A DNA stretch of 64,000 bases from Mucinivorans hirudinis (GCA_000723505.1 HG934468.1:1644798-1708797); one strand, 5' to 3'; counted from the first letter of the stretch, positions 40,964-50,680 are shown. Numbers and translations are program-made. The notes: a model not told the origin generated them from the sequence alone.

Positions 40964-41698
40964 ATGAGGAATATTTTAACATTATTGATAGTTTTGGGGG
41001 TAAATTTAACTTTCGCCCAAAAGAAAATCAACATAGTTTTCGTGGGAAACAGCATCACTCAGGGGGCTTTAATAAAGCAGCCGGCAGTTGATTCGCCGCC
41101 GGCTCAGTGCGTTAAGATTCTCAATGATAAAGGTTATGAAGTAAATTATGCAAATTGCGGAGTTAGCGGAGCCACAACGGTAGATTTCTTGCCTGCTGCC
41201 GAAACTCTTTTTGTGAAGGTCGCCAATGCAGCGGGGAAGATGAGCGGCAGAATACTATTCTCCGTATCACTGGGCACAAACGATTCGGCTTCGACAGCCA
41301 CCACGGGCGCGCCAATCTCGGCGGCTCAATATTATGTCAATCTCAAAGCCATAACCGACGAACTGACCAAGCTCTATGCCGACTGCCTCATCGTGATTCA
41401 CTATCCGATTTGGTATAGCTCTAACACCTACAACTCGGCTATGTATTTGGAAGAAGGGCAGAAACGACTACTAAGCTACCGCCCGATGATTGAGCGGTTG
41501 GCATCCGAATTTGCGAATATTTATGTTGGTGACACGGCGGCTTATGCTTTTTTTGAGCATAATTACCTCGAAAACTTTTTTGCCGAAAACGGTCGTGCCG
41601 GCACTTTTTATCTACATCCCAACGAAGCAGGCGCGAAAAAACTTGCCCAATATTGGGCAAACCCCATTATCGGCATACTCACCCAAAAATCCTACTAA
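40964..41698 (+). CDS. Secreted SGNH/GDSL-family hydrolase
   Basis: This 244-residue protein has a signal peptide, [19 protein letters not shown] (cleavage after about 19). The SGNH blocks are clear: block [11 protein letters not shown] (catalytic Ser30), the Gly of block II, block [12 protein letters not shown] (about 105), and the catalytic Asp/His in FYLHPNEAG near the C-terminus. These enzymes remove acyl or acetyl groups from sugars, often complex glycans. The substrate is unknown. It begins the plus-strand run, 79 bp from the divergent phosphofructokinase gene, and the symporter gene starts 14 bp after its stop. Confidence 0.86.
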   Translation: MRNILTLLIVLGVNLTFAQKKINIVFVGNSITQGALIKQPAVDSPPAQCVKILNDKGYEVNYANCGVSGATTVDFLPAAETLFVKVANAAGKMSGRILFSVSLGTNDSASTATTGAPISAAQYYVNLKAITDELTKLYADCLIVIHYPIWYSSNTYNSAMYLEEGQKRLLSYRPMIERLASEFANIYVGDTAAYAFFEHNYLENFFAENGRAGTFYLHPNEAGAKKLAQYWANPIIGILTQKSY

Positions 41699-41712
41699 CT
41701 CCACCCTCTCAA

Positions 41713-43365
41713 ATGCAACAAATTGCCGATTTCCTCACCACAATAGACAGCTATCTCGGTAGCGCACAATGGTTTGTTTACCTGCTCCTTGGTACAGGAC
41801 TGTTCTTTACCGTATATTTGAAGTTTCCGCAAATACGTTACTTTCGCCACGCGATACGCGTTGCCAAGGGTAAGTACGATTTGGCTGACGACAAGGGCGA
41901 CACGTCGCACTTCGGGGCTTTGTCCACAGCACTTTCGGGTACGGTGGGCACGGGTAATATTGCGGGGGTGGCTCTGGCAATTCACCTGGGGGGTCCCTCG
42001 GCTTTGTTCTGGATGCTTATGACGGCACTGCTGGGTATGACCACCAAGATGGTGGAGGTTACCCTCTCGCACCGCTATCGCGAGGTTACCGCGGACGGCA
42101 CGTTTGCGGGCGGCCCGATGTACTATATGAAAAATAGGCTTAAGATGAGGTGGTTGGCGGTGGTTTTTGCTGTGGCTGCCATAATTTCGAGCTTCGGAAC
42201 GGGGTCGCTGCCACAGATTAACTCCATTGCAAATGCCTTCGAGGCTGCCTTCGGTTTCAACAAGGTGCTGCTTGGAGTTATTCTTGCCTCGATTATGGCA
42301 CTCATCATCATCGGCGGAATTAAACGCATCGCTGAGGTTACCAAGCGGTTAGTTCCCATAATGGCTATAATATATGTGGTTGGCGGGCTGGCGGTGTTGG
42401 CGGGTAACTACGAAAATATTTTGCCCTCGATTGCTTCGATTTTCTCTGATGTTTTCAGTGGCACAGCAGCAACGGGCGGATTCCTGGGTGCGGGCTTTGC
42501 GTGGGCGTTCAACCGCGGAGTGAATCGCGGACTCTTCAGCAACGAAGCGGGACAAGGTTCTGCACCCATTGCCCACGCCGCCGCAAAGACTAACGAACCG
42601 GCATCCGAGGGCATTGTGGCACTTTTAGAACCATTTATCGACACGGTTATCATCTGCTTTATGACCGGCGTAATCCTACTCAGCTCGGGCGTTTGGCACG
42701 ACAAGGTGGAGAACACGTTTCAGAAAGCGGACACCTATGTGTACACTAGCACCGTCTCGGGCGAAGAGGTGCTCACCAACTCGCAAAGCCACGCCTACAC
42801 GGGGATTTTGGATGTAACGGCGGGAACGATAACGACAAAGGGCATCGCTGTGATTCACAACCGCTCCTTTGCCCAGGATGTTGTTGTGCGGGATGAGGCA
42901 GGCAAACCGTTTTCGGGCGCACTGAACATTAGCGGCGGAAAAATCGTGGACGAAGTATCCCTCAGCGGCAAATCGTTGCTTCACTCTGCCCCGCTCACCA
43001 CCGAAGCCTTCGGGCGCGGTTTGTTCGGCACTCTCGGGCGGTTTATAATACCTCTCTGCCTACTACTCTTTGCATTCTCCACCGCCTTGGCGTGGTCTTA
43101 CTATGGAGATAGGTCGATAACCTTTCTGCTTGGTACGAGATGGGTGATGCCGTTTAGGATTATTTATGTGGTGGGCTTTGCCTGCGGTGCATTCGTGGAT
43201 ACGACTATCGTATGGATACTTTCGGGAGTTACCATCGCATTGATGACCATTCCCAACCTATTCGGTATATTGATTCTACACCGCGATATGAGAAAAGAGT
43301 TGAAACAATATTGGGAAGATTTCCGCCGCGATTTCCCTAACGAAAAAGCCCCCAAAAGATGGTAG
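41713..43365 (+). CDS. Sodium:alanine/glycine symporter (AgcS family) with large loop insertion
   Basis: This 550-residue inner-membrane protein uses the sodium gradient to take up alanine or glycine. I chose the ATG at 41713 ([11 protein letters not shown]); the longer frame begins inside the previous gene. The family core is clear, with [11 protein letters not shown], the [15 protein letters not shown] signature (about 76-90), [14 protein letters not shown] and [19 protein letters not shown]. Between two transmembrane helices, at about 330-423, lies a hydrophilic beta-rich insertion absent from the usual 450- to 490-residue members. It may form a periplasmic domain. The end overlaps the next gene by 7 bp. 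Confidence 0.9.
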   Translation: MQQIADFLTTIDSYLGSAQWFVYLLLGTGLFFTVYLKFPQIRYFRHAIRVAKGKYDLADDKGDTSHFGALSTALSGTVGTGNIAGVALAIHLGGPSALFWMLMTALLGMTTKMVEVTLSHRYREVTADGTFAGGPMYYMKNRLKMRWLAVVFAVAAIISSFGTGSLPQINSIANAFEAAFGFNKVLLGVILASIMALIIIGGIKRIAEVTKRLVPIMAIIYVVGGLAVLAGNYENILPSIASIFSDVFSGTAATGGFLGAGFAWAFNRGVNRGLFSNEAGQGSAPIAHAAAKTNEPASEGIVALLEPFIDTVIICFMTGVILLSSGVWHDKVENTFQKADTYVYTSTVSGEEVLTNSQSHAYTGILDVTAGTITTKGIAVIHNRSFAQDVVVRDEAGKPFSGALNISGGKIVDEVSLSGKSLLHSAPLTTEAFGRGLFGTLGRFIIPLCLLLFAFSTALAWSYYGDRSITFLLGTRWVMPFRIIYVVGFACGAFVDTTIVWILSGVTIALMTIPNLFGILILHRDMRKELKQYWEDFRRDFPNEKAPKRW

Positions 43366-44117
43366 TAAAAGATTTTTTAGATGAGTTGAACGAGCGCTAT
43401 AATTGCGCTGCCTTTATCGAAGATGACCCCATCTCTGTGCCGCACCGCTACACACGCCGCCAAGACGTAGAGATTAGTGCGTTCTTGGCTTCGACAATAG
43501 CGTGGGGTCAGCGCAAAACCATTGTGCGCAACGCCCACCGTATGGTCGATTGGATGGACGATGCACCCTTTCAATTTGTCCGCAACGCCACAGAGGCAGA
43601 TTTGAAGGCTTTGGACGGCTTTGTCCACCGCACTTTTAATGATTTCGATTTTCGCTATTTTATACTTTCATTACAGAATATTTATAAAAATTATGGCGGG
43701 CTGAGCGGTGTTTTCGAGGGCGGATATGCCCAAAGCAAAGATATAAGAGTTGTATTATCCGAATTTTATAAAGTTTTCTTTGAGCTTGCGAGCCAGCCGC
43801 GCACTCGAAGACATATATCCTCTATTGACAAGGGTGCCGCGTGCAAGCGGCTAAATATGTTTCTCAAATGGATGGTGAGGCGCGACGGGCGCGGTGTGGA
43901 CTTAGGTATTTGGAGAGAGATTCCACCCTCGGCACTATATCTACCATTGGATGTGCATAGCGGTAACACGGGGCGCGAATTGGGACTTCTCAAGAGAAAG
44001 CAGAGCGATTGGCGCGCGGTGGAGGAGATCACGGAAAGTCTTCGTAAATTTGATGCCGAAGACCCCGTGAAATACGACTTTGCGCTCTTCTGTGCAGGAA
44101 TATACAAGGAATTATAA
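43359..44117 (+). CDS. TIGR02757-family protein
   Basis: This 252-residue cytosolic protein matches the TIGR02757/DUF2400 family by the segments [25 protein letters not shown], split here as [15 protein letters not shown] near residue 28 and [12 protein letters not shown]. Later it has [21 protein letters not shown] and [18 protein letters not shown]. From memory the family has some helix-hairpin-helix-like character, but it has no established function. It overlaps the symporter gene by 7 bp and ends exactly where the DUF6057 gene begins, so the three are tightly coupled. Confidence 0.85.
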   Translation: MVVKDFLDELNERYNCAAFIEDDPISVPHRYTRRQDVEISAFLASTIAWGQRKTIVRNAHRMVDWMDDAPFQFVRNATEADLKALDGFVHRTFNDFDFRYFILSLQNIYKNYGGLSGVFEGGYAQSKDIRVVLSEFYKVFFELASQPRTRRHISSIDKGAACKRLNMFLKWMVRRDGRGVDLGIWREIPPSALYLPLDVHSGNTGRELGLLKRKQSDWRAVEEITESLRKFDAEDPVKYDFALFCAGIYKEL

Positions 44118-45776
44118 ATGATGAGATTACTACTTAGAATAGCATTTTTCACGTTCTCGTTTCTCTACCTTTTGTTGTGGTGTGAGCCGGTGCTTACCTT
44201 CAACGAAGGGTTGAGGATTTTTACATACGACACCCAAAGTCTGAGCAATGCCTTTGGGAAAGCTGGGGGAGTGTTGGTCTACGGAGGAGATTTCATCAGC
44301 CAATTTTTCTACTACCCCTGGGTGGGTGTCGCCATTGTGAGCTGCCTGCTGTCAGCCATCGCCTTTATCACCGGGCGGCTATATGCCGGCAAAAGTTCAT
44401 TACAGTACCTCCCCTCGCTACTGCTCCTGCTTGTCATTACCCGGATTTATGCCCCCGTGGAACTTCTGCTGGGCGTGGCAATTACGCTCGGGGCACTGCT
44501 GGTGGTGGAGAGAGTCAAGCACAAACAGGTAGCCGGAGCTATATTAGTCGTGATTATATCCTTTATTAGCAGTGGTTTTGCACTGATATTCATCGCCGTG
44601 CTCCTTGTTAGCAACGTAAGAAATTTCATTCCGGCTGTGGCATATCTGCTGACGATGGTTGTCGCTTACACGGTTTTATACCCGAATCAATCACTGTGGC
44701 AGATACTTTTTGCCAACACGGATTATGCAAAGGTAAACTATTTTTTCGCGGCTCTTCCGGCAACCATTGTTTTGCTACCTCTTACGCGCAAATATTTTGT
44801 CGGCAGCGTCAATTTGCTAGTGGATAGTTCATTGTTGGTTGCGGCAATGGCAAGTGTCGTGATTTTCACACCACTCGACTCCCCCTCTCGCGCCCTACTC
44901 CGTATGGATTTTTATGCACAAACATTCAGATGGCAAAAGATTATTGAGACAGCCCACAAGCAGCAACAACTCTCCCGACAACACACCTTTTACCTGATGT
45001 TGGCATTGAACCAAACCCGACAAATCGGAGATAAACTATTTCACTACAAGCAGCTATGGGATAGTGGTTCGCTCTACGAGGGTTTTAATGATAATGTGCA
45101 ATCTCTCTTGGCAGCGGGTGAGATGTACTATGCTATCGGGTGCGACAACTATGCCTATCGTATGTCGATGGAGGCTTCGGTAATCAACAATCGCGCAATG
45201 GTTGCCCGCACGGCTAAAAGAATGGCATACTGTGCTCTGGAGGGTGGCGATATGCCTCTTTACGAAAAACATAGAAAATTGCTATCCAAAACACTATACT
45301 ACGACAAGGAGATTAATAAAGAGAGTTTTATTGGTTATCGGCGCAAGCTGTTGCCCGGGAGCGACAACCTGTTGGGAGACTCGCATAATTCGTTCCTGTT
45401 TTTCAAGGGGCTGGCGCAGGCAAATCCCGACAACTGTTTTGTGGTGGATTATCTGCTGTGCGATGCTCTGCTCAAGGGGCGTGTAGATCTTTTTATGGAG
45501 AATCTGCCTCTTGCCGAGAAGTTCTATCCCGAACATCTGCCCGTTCACTATCAAGAGGCTGCCGTTGCTTATGCCTTAGAGGTTGATGATGATGAACTGC
45601 TCAATAGATACGGTACTCAAAAGGTTGCAGACCGCTACGTTGCCTATATTGAAGCCCTATCCAAAAATATTTCAGCTGCAATGGTCGAAAAAGAGTTCGC
45701 AGACACATTCTGGTACTATATGTATAAGAGGGCTTCTAAAACCAACGTCCAATTTTCAGTAGCCCCCTTGAGTTAA
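44118..45776 (+). CDS. Multi-span membrane protein, DUF6057-like
   Basis: This 552-residue protein has about ten hydrophobic helices in its first 270 residues. A soluble, helix-rich C-terminal half (about 275-552) follows that resembles stacked helical repeats. Motifs include GGDFISQFFYYPWVG near the N-terminus and HNSFLFFKGLAQ with DYLLCDALL in the soluble part. I recall a Bacteroidota family named DUF6057 with this shape and a partner TolB-like lipoprotein, which is what follows here after 16 bp. No function is established. The soluble half is likely periplasmic or cytosolic, which cannot be settled by eye. Confidence 0.6.
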   Translation: MMRLLLRIAFFTFSFLYLLLWCEPVLTFNEGLRIFTYDTQSLSNAFGKAGGVLVYGGDFISQFFYYPWVGVAIVSCLLSAIAFITGRLYAGKSSLQYLPSLLLLLVITRIYAPVELLLGVAITLGALLVVERVKHKQVAGAILVVIISFISSGFALIFIAVLLVSNVRNFIPAVAYLLTMVVAYTVLYPNQSLWQILFANTDYAKVNYFFAALPATIVLLPLTRKYFVGSVNLLVDSSLLVAAMASVVIFTPLDSPSRALLRMDFYAQTFRWQKIIETAHKQQQLSRQHTFYLMLALNQTRQIGDKLFHYKQLWDSGSLYEGFNDNVQSLLAAGEMYYAIGCDNYAYRMSMEASVINNRAMVARTAKRMAYCALEGGDMPLYEKHRKLLSKTLYYDKEINKESFIGYRRKLLPGSDNLLGDSHNSFLFFKGLAQANPDNCFVVDYLLCDALLKGRVDLFMENLPLAEKFYPEHLPVHYQEAAVAYALEVDDDELLNRYGTQKVADRYVAYIEALSKNISAAMVEKEFADTFWYYMYKRASKTNVQFSVAPLS

Positions 45777-45792
45777 ATTTTGCCACTAAAAA

Positions 45793-47247
45793 ATGAGATT
45801 CCTACTACCGATATTGCTACTAAGCTCCTGCACGGTTCGTATTCCCACCCAATACGATGTTGCGAATGGTGCTGTGAAGATTTTTCCCGATTATACGGAG
45901 ATTACCATACCAAATAATATCGCGCCACTCAATTTTAGAATAGAAATGCAGGCGGACGAATTTATAACTCAAATCACAGACTCATACGGACAAACGTACT
46001 TGTATACGGGCTCTGTCGTGACAATAGGGGAGGGGGATTGGGCGAAAATTCTCAAAGCCTCACAATCGTACAGCATAGATATTTATTCGCGCCGCGGAGA
46101 TAAATGGACAAAATATCCGACCGTTCGTAATTGCATAGATAGCTCTCGAATAGATGGTTACATAACATATCGTCTGATTGAGCCCTCGTATGTCGTGTGG
46201 AAGAGTATGGGGCTCTATGAGCGCAATCTCACAAATTTCGATGAACGCCCACTCCTTCACAGCCCACTTACCACCGACAACCAATGTATGAATTGCCATA
46301 CCCCACAAAATAACGATGGCGGCAATAGGTATATGTTCCACATTAGGGGCAAAAGCGGTGGGGGAACAATTATTGCGGATGGTGATAAGATTGAGAAACT
46401 TAACCTCAAGACAGATAAGGTCATCTCGGGTGGGGTCTATCCGGCGTTTCACCCCATAAAAAAAGAGATAGCCTTCTCGGTAAATGACATCGGACAACTC
46501 TTTCATACCCAACTTGACAAAAAAGTGGAGGTTATGGACTTCCAATCCGACATAATGCTATATGACATTGATAAACACACCGTTACCCCGCTTACTAACG
46601 AATTTAACAAACTATACACCTTTCCTGCGTGGTCTGCCGATGGGGAGTATTTGTACTTTTGTGTTGCCGATGCTCCAACCGAGAATAAAAATGATGAACA
46701 AGAGAGATTTATGGATCTATATCGGAGGTATCGAGAGTTCCAATACTCACTCTGCCGCGGTAGAGTGGTGAACAACAGGCTGACAGATATTGATACAATA
46801 TTCAGCCGCCCATCATCGAGTGTTTCGTTTCCGCGTGCCTCGGCGGATGGTAGGTATCTGATGTTCACCCTATCTGACTGGGGTAACTTTTCAATCTGGC
46901 ATCCCGAAGCCGACCTTTGGATAACCGACCTCTCTACAATGGAGAGCGCACCGTTGGAGGGTGCAAACTCGGAGCAGACCGAAAGTTTTCATAGCTTCTC
47001 GTCGGGCGATGCGGGATGGTTCGTCTTCTCGTCGCGGCGTGAAGATGGCAACTACACCCGCCTCTACATATCGAAATTATATAATGGTAAAGCCACCAAG
47101 CCATTCATCATTCCGCAATCATCGCCCGATTTTTACGACGGTTTTTTCAAATCATATAACGTGCCCGAACTCTCGCGAAGTGCCGTAAGATACTCTGCAC
47201 GCGAGATGGGTGAGGTGGCTCAACAAGATGCAATAAATGTGAAATGA
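45793..47247 (+). CDS. TolB-like beta-propeller lipoprotein with a CxxCH heme-c motif
   Basis: This 484-residue protein starts with a lipoprotein signal peptide, lipobox LLLSSC (Cys13). An N-terminal Ig-like part (about 25-150) precedes a single heme-c binding motif, CMNCH (165-169). The rest (about 190-484) is a six-blade-type propeller of PD40/TolB repeats: YPAFHPIKKEIAFSVND, then FPAWSADGEYLYFCVAD and FPRASADGRYLMFTLSD. The heme-c motif suggests attachment of one heme by a cytochrome c maturation system, so a redox or sensing role in the periplasm or on the outer membrane. It lies 16 bp after the DUF6057 gene and overlaps cls by 4 bp. Heme binding is inferred from the motif only. Confidence 0.72.
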   Translation: MRFLLPILLLSSCTVRIPTQYDVANGAVKIFPDYTEITIPNNIAPLNFRIEMQADEFITQITDSYGQTYLYTGSVVTIGEGDWAKILKASQSYSIDIYSRRGDKWTKYPTVRNCIDSSRIDGYITYRLIEPSYVVWKSMGLYERNLTNFDERPLLHSPLTTDNQCMNCHTPQNNDGGNRYMFHIRGKSGGGTIIADGDKIEKLNLKTDKVISGGVYPAFHPIKKEIAFSVNDIGQLFHTQLDKKVEVMDFQSDIMLYDIDKHTVTPLTNEFNKLYTFPAWSADGEYLYFCVADAPTENKNDEQERFMDLYRRYREFQYSLCRGRVVNNRLTDIDTIFSRPSSSVSFPRASADGRYLMFTLSDWGNFSIWHPEADLWITDLSTMESAPLEGANSEQTESFHSFSSGDAGWFVFSSRREDGNYTRLYISKLYNGKATKPFIIPQSSPDFYDGFFKSYNVPELSRSAVRYSAREMGEVAQQDAINVK

Positions 47248-48677
47248 ATTTTTGGGATTACACATATCAAACCATATTGATAATCTACGTTTTGATGATT
47301 ATCGCCACGGTCTATACGGTGCTGCACGAGCGGCGCGACCCTGTGCGTGCAGTTACTTGGATAGCGGTGTTGGTGCTTATTCCTGTGGGTGGGTTAATAG
47401 TGTTTCTGTTCTTCGGACAGAACTACCGTAAACAGAAGATTTTCAGCCGAAAGGAGCTTAAAGAGGTGGCTATTATCGAGCGCTTTTCCCAGAACCAAAT
47501 CTCGGAAATTGACGAGATGCCGCTACGTGAAATCGCAGATAACAAGCACATCATCAAGCTACTACTGAATAATAGCAAGTCGCTGCTAACCCTCTCGAAT
47601 AGGGTTACGATTCTCAAGAATGGCGAGCAAACTTTTCAAAGCATAAAGGATGCCTTGCTATGCGCACAAAGGAGTATTCACTTGGAGTACTATATATTTG
47701 AAAATGACGAAATTGGAGGGCAAATTGTTGAAATATTAATCGAAAAAGCACGGCAAGGTGTAGCCGTAAGAGTGATTTATGATGCTGTCGGCAGTTGGAG
47801 TCTTACTCCGCTGTTTATCCGGCGATTACGTAAATGCGGTGTTGAAATACACTGTTTTATGCCAGTTGTTTTTCCGTGGTTTACGAGCAAGGTAAATTAT
47901 CGCAACCATCGCAAAATCATAGTTATAGACTCCTCGGTGGGGTTCACGGGCGGGCTAAATATTGCAGACCGCTACATTAGGGGGAATAAGTATGGGATTT
48001 GGCGAGACACTCACTTGAAAATCGAGGGCGAGTCGGTTAAGATGCTGCAAGCAACCTTTGTTGCAGACTGGTGGTTTGCAACAAAAGAGTTGATACAAAT
48101 ATCTGAAAACAAGGACTATAACAAGGGTGATGTCTCTATGCAAATCGTTGCCTCGGGTCCCGACTCCGACTATTCCGCCATTATGCAGGCTTATTTCTCG
48201 GCAATCAACAATGCCAAGCACCATATCTACATCTCGACGCCCTATTTTCTGCCCAACGAGCCGATACTTACGGCACTTAAAGTCGCTTCACTCAGCGGTA
48301 TAGATGTCCGTATTATGCTCCCCCAACGCTCCGACAGCAAGATTGTGCACTGGGCATCACGCTCCTATTTTTCTGAATTATTGGAAGCAAAAATTAAAAT
48401 TTACTTATACCAAAACGGGTTTAACCATAGTAAGATACTGACCATCGACGGGCAATTCTCCTCCGTGGGCACTGCCAATATGGACGTGCGGAGCTTCGAG
48501 GATAACTTCGAGATATCTGCTATGATCTATAGCAAAGCCGTCACCAGACAGTTGGAGCGCGATTTCTTGGACGACCTGCGTAGTTGCACCCATCTGAACC
48601 TCACCCGTTGGAATGCTCGCAAGCAGAAGGATAACCTCAAGGAGTCGATTGCGCGACTATTCTCGCCACTGCTATAG
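47244..48677 (+). CDS. cls: Cardiolipin synthase (two-HKD phospholipase D type)
   Basis: This 477-residue membrane enzyme condenses two phosphatidylglycerols to cardiolipin. Two N-terminal transmembrane helices (about 8-60) anchor it: IIYVLMIIATVYTVLH and AVTWIAVLVLIPVGGLIVF. The two catalytic HKD motifs are present as HRKIIVID (about 226) and HSKILTID (about 400), each followed by a Gly-rich turn. It overlaps the TolB-like gene by 4 bp (ATGA), so it is translationally coupled. It is the last gene of the plus-strand run, and a strong terminator follows at 48730. Confidence 0.93.
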   Translation: MNFWDYTYQTILIIYVLMIIATVYTVLHERRDPVRAVTWIAVLVLIPVGGLIVFLFFGQNYRKQKIFSRKELKEVAIIERFSQNQISEIDEMPLREIADNKHIIKLLLNNSKSLLTLSNRVTILKNGEQTFQSIKDALLCAQRSIHLEYYIFENDEIGGQIVEILIEKARQGVAVRVIYDAVGSWSLTPLFIRRLRKCGVEIHCFMPVVFPWFTSKVNYRNHRKIIVIDSSVGFTGGLNIADRYIRGNKYGIWRDTHLKIEGESVKMLQATFVADWWFATKELIQISENKDYNKGDVSMQIVASGPDSDYSAIMQAYFSAINNAKHHIYISTPYFLPNEPILTALKVASLSGIDVRIMLPQRSDSKIVHWASRSYFSELLEAKIKIYLYQNGFNHSKILTIDGQFSSVGTANMDVRSFEDNFEISAMIYSKAVTRQLERDFLDDLRSCTHLNLTRWNARKQKDNLKESIARLFSPLL

Positions 48678-48696
48678 CGAATAAATCCCACTATAA

Positions 48697-48725
48697 TATC
48701 CAAATTGTGTAATGCCGTGTTAATA
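48697..48725 (+). repeat. 29-bp dispersed element, copy 3
   Basis: It starts TATCCAAATTGTGTAATG and differs from copy 2 at two positions. It sits 20 bp past the cls stop, just before the shared terminator. Confidence 0.6.
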
Positions 48726-48729
48726 ATAA

Positions 48730-48780
48730 CGGGGGCTATACAATAAGTACTGCCTTATTGTATAGCCCCCGACCTTTTTT
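48730..48780. terminator. Bidirectional terminator between cls and the rubrerythrin gene
   Basis: An 18-bp perfect stem, starting CGGGGGCTATACAATAAG at 48730-48747, pairs with 48754-48771 around a 6-nt loop. ACC and six T follow on the plus strand. It separates two convergent genes; the minus strand lacks a clear T tract. Confidence 0.93.
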
Positions 48781-48798
48781 GTTAATTTCGCGAGCGGC

Positions 48799-49428
48799 TT
48801 AGATAGAAGCCACCGGTGTCGAGAAGATTACAAATTTTTCTTTAGCTGTTCCGCAAAGCGCGCAAGATGCTCCGAGCTCGGATACCTTGTAGGTGTCGCC
48901 ACAAACGGGACAAACTGCCCACTCGGCTGTGAAGCAGCAGAGGTCGTTGTTGTTGATAGCGTCGGTAGCCTCTTGGTAGAAACCTGCGTGTTTAGCTTCT
49001 GCTGTTGTTGCCCACGTAAAGCTGTTTTCTGCTTTTGTTGCGCCTTCCGCCTGTGCGGTTGCTACAAATTCAGGATACATAACCGTGAACTCGTGCTCCT
49101 CGCCACCTTTGGCAGTTGCAAGATTTTCGAGTGTTGTGCCCACGATAATCTCTTCGATTACAGGAGCAAAATCCTCGCCGGAGAGCTCCTTGAGAACTTT
49201 GATGTGGTTAGCAGCGTGTTGTGCTTCGGCTGCCGAAGCTGCATTGAAGAGTGTTGCCACAGCAAAGAGTGAGTCGGCGGTTGCCTTTTCTGCAAATTTT
49301 GCATACTTAGCCGAAGCGTTGCTTTCGCCTGTTGCAGCAGCTTTCAGGTTTTCGATGGTCTTTTCGGGTTTTGCATCGCAAGCAAAGGCGATTGCTGCTA
49401 CGGCAATCAGTGTAAAGATTTTTTTCAT
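48799..49428 (-). CDS. Exported rubrerythrin-like lipoprotein
   Basis: This 209-residue protein joins a ferritin-like di-iron domain (about 23-160) to a C-terminal rubredoxin domain with CPVCG (173-177) and CALCG (189-193). Probable di-iron ligands include Glu35 (TGESNA), Glu68 and His71 (AEAQHA), and Glu144 and His147 (AEAKHA). Rubrerythrins reduce hydrogen peroxide in anaerobes and are normally cytosolic. Here residues 1-17 (MKKIFTLIAVAAIAFAC) form a lipoprotein signal peptide, so it should be periplasmic or on an outer membrane. The DUF2231 membrane protein gene ends 31 bp upstream and is probably cotranscribed, perhaps supplying electrons. Confidence 0.85.
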   Translation of the reverse strand: MKKIFTLIAVAAIAFACDAKPEKTIENLKAAATGESNASAKYAKFAEKATADSLFAVATLFNAASAAEAQHAANHIKVLKELSGEDFAPVIEEIIVGTTLENLATAKGGEEHEFTVMYPEFVATAQAEGATKAENSFTWATTAEAKHAGFYQEATDAINNNDLCCFTAEWAVCPVCGDTYKVSELGASCALCGTAKEKFVIFSTPVASI

Positions 49429-49459
49429 TGTTTTCTTATTAGGTAATTAGTAACTTGCG

Positions 49460-49861
49460 TTAAAACATATAGACCATAATTCCACCCAAATGCCCCGTAT
49501 AGCTCACCAATGCAACGGCAACGGCATAGAGCAGGTAGCCACCAATCAATAGAGATTTGTTGGGTTTCTTGTAGGAGTAGAGGGCGTAAAGAGCTGTTGC
49601 AAAGATGCTCACAACCATTGTAGAGAGCGCCAAAGCACGATGTTGCTCGAAGATGGGTCCCTGCATAGAGGTGAATATAAAACCGCTCACCACAGCACCC
49701 GCAGCGCCCAGCGCACCGAAGGTCAGGAGCCAAAACGCGGTCTTTTGCATACAAACACCTGAATTACAGGATTTTTTACAAAATATTGCCACCGTGGCAA
49801 AGAGGAAGCCCATCAATAGTAAAGCTATCGGAAAGTGGACTATCATTGGGTGTAAGTTCAT
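49460..49861 (-). CDS. DUF2231-like membrane protein
   Basis: This 133-residue protein begins at the ATG at 49861, MNLHPMIVHFPIALLLMGF, which is the family signature; the frame extends 25 codons upstream. Four transmembrane helices are likely. Conserved histidines occur in HPMIVHFP, EQHRAL and SYTGHLGG, a pattern seen in DUF2231 proteins that may bind heme or pass electrons. It sits 31 bp upstream of the exported rubrerythrin on the same strand, behind its own promoter (49956-49986). A redox partnership with the rubrerythrin is an inference from location. Confidence 0.78.
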   Translation of the reverse strand: MNLHPMIVHFPIALLLMGFLFATVAIFCKKSCNSGVCMQKTAFWLLTFGALGAAGAVVSGFIFTSMQGPIFEQHRALALSTMVVSIFATALYALYSYKKPNKSLLIGGYLLYAVAVALVSYTGHLGGIMVYMF

Positions 49862-49955
49862 AATAAGTGGTGAAAAATAATTAATGGTACATTTTTGATG
49901 GGGTACTTTTAATGGAACTGTTTTATTTTTCCCCACTTAATTTGCAATTTTGGCG

Positions 49956-49986
49956 CGAAGGTAATACAATAAATTTTATAAACAAA
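49956..49986 (-). promoter_or_regulatory. DUF2231-rubrerythrin promoter
   Basis: On the minus strand TTTG (49986-49983) is followed after 19 nt by TACCTTCG (49963-49956). One mismatch from the -7 consensus. It lies about 95 bp before the start codon and 41-71 bp from the divergent tmk start. Confidence 0.5.
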
Positions 49987-50026
49987 GAATATTTTATTAC
50001 CTTTATAGCCCAAAAATTATCAGATT

Positions 50027-50680
50027 ATGTTTATAGTTATAGAAGGATTGGACGGAGCTGGCAAATCCACTCAGGTTGCCCTGCTCAAAGAGTATTTTGC
50101 GACAAAGGGTTTGAGTTGTGAATATCTGCATTTTCCACGTTTCGATGCCCCCTATTACGGCGAATTGATTGCGCGCTTTCTGCGTGGCGAACTAGGAGAG
50201 GTAGGGCAGGTTGCTCCCGAGCTGATTGCAACGGTATACGCAGCCGACCGTTGCGATGCCTCGCCCGTGATAAGGGGCTGGTTGGCAGATGGTAAAGTGG
50301 TGATTGTGGATAGGTATGTGCTATCGAATGTTGCCTACCAGTGTGCTAAAGTCGAGAATAGGGATGAACTGAAGCAATGGATTCTGGGGCTGGAGTACGA
50401 ATATAATAAAATTGTCAGAGCAGACGTTACCCTCTTTTTGGACGTGCCCTTTCGCTTCACCGAAAATTCGCTCAGCCGTGCCCGCGCCGGCAACGACCGC
50501 GGCTATCTTGCCGGCAAGGAGGATATTCACGAGGCATCGCTCGCGCTGCAACGTGCCGTGCGAGAGGTGTATCTGGCTCATAATGAAGATAATTACCACA
50601 TAATAAACTGCGCCGATGGGAATGGCGAAATGAGGACGGCAGCAGAAATTTCGCGACTTATAATTGATAAAATCGTCTGA
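50027..50680 (+). CDS. tmk: Thymidylate kinase
   Basis: This 217-residue enzyme phosphorylates dTMP to dTDP. The P-loop is EGLDGAGKSTQ (6-16). The substrate-binding DRYVLSNVAYQ segment (about 92-102) and the lid region around FRFTENSLSRARAGNDRG are present. Length is normal. It is divergent from the DUF2231 gene and is followed after 5 bp by the BT_3928-like membrane protein. Confidence 0.95.
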   Translation: MFIVIEGLDGAGKSTQVALLKEYFATKGLSCEYLHFPRFDAPYYGELIARFLRGELGEVGQVAPELIATVYAADRCDASPVIRGWLADGKVVIVDRYVLSNVAYQCAKVENRDELKQWILGLEYEYNKIVRADVTLFLDVPFRFTENSLSRARAGNDRGYLAGKEDIHEASLALQRAVREVYLAHNEDNYHIINCADGNGEMRTAAEISRLIIDKIV

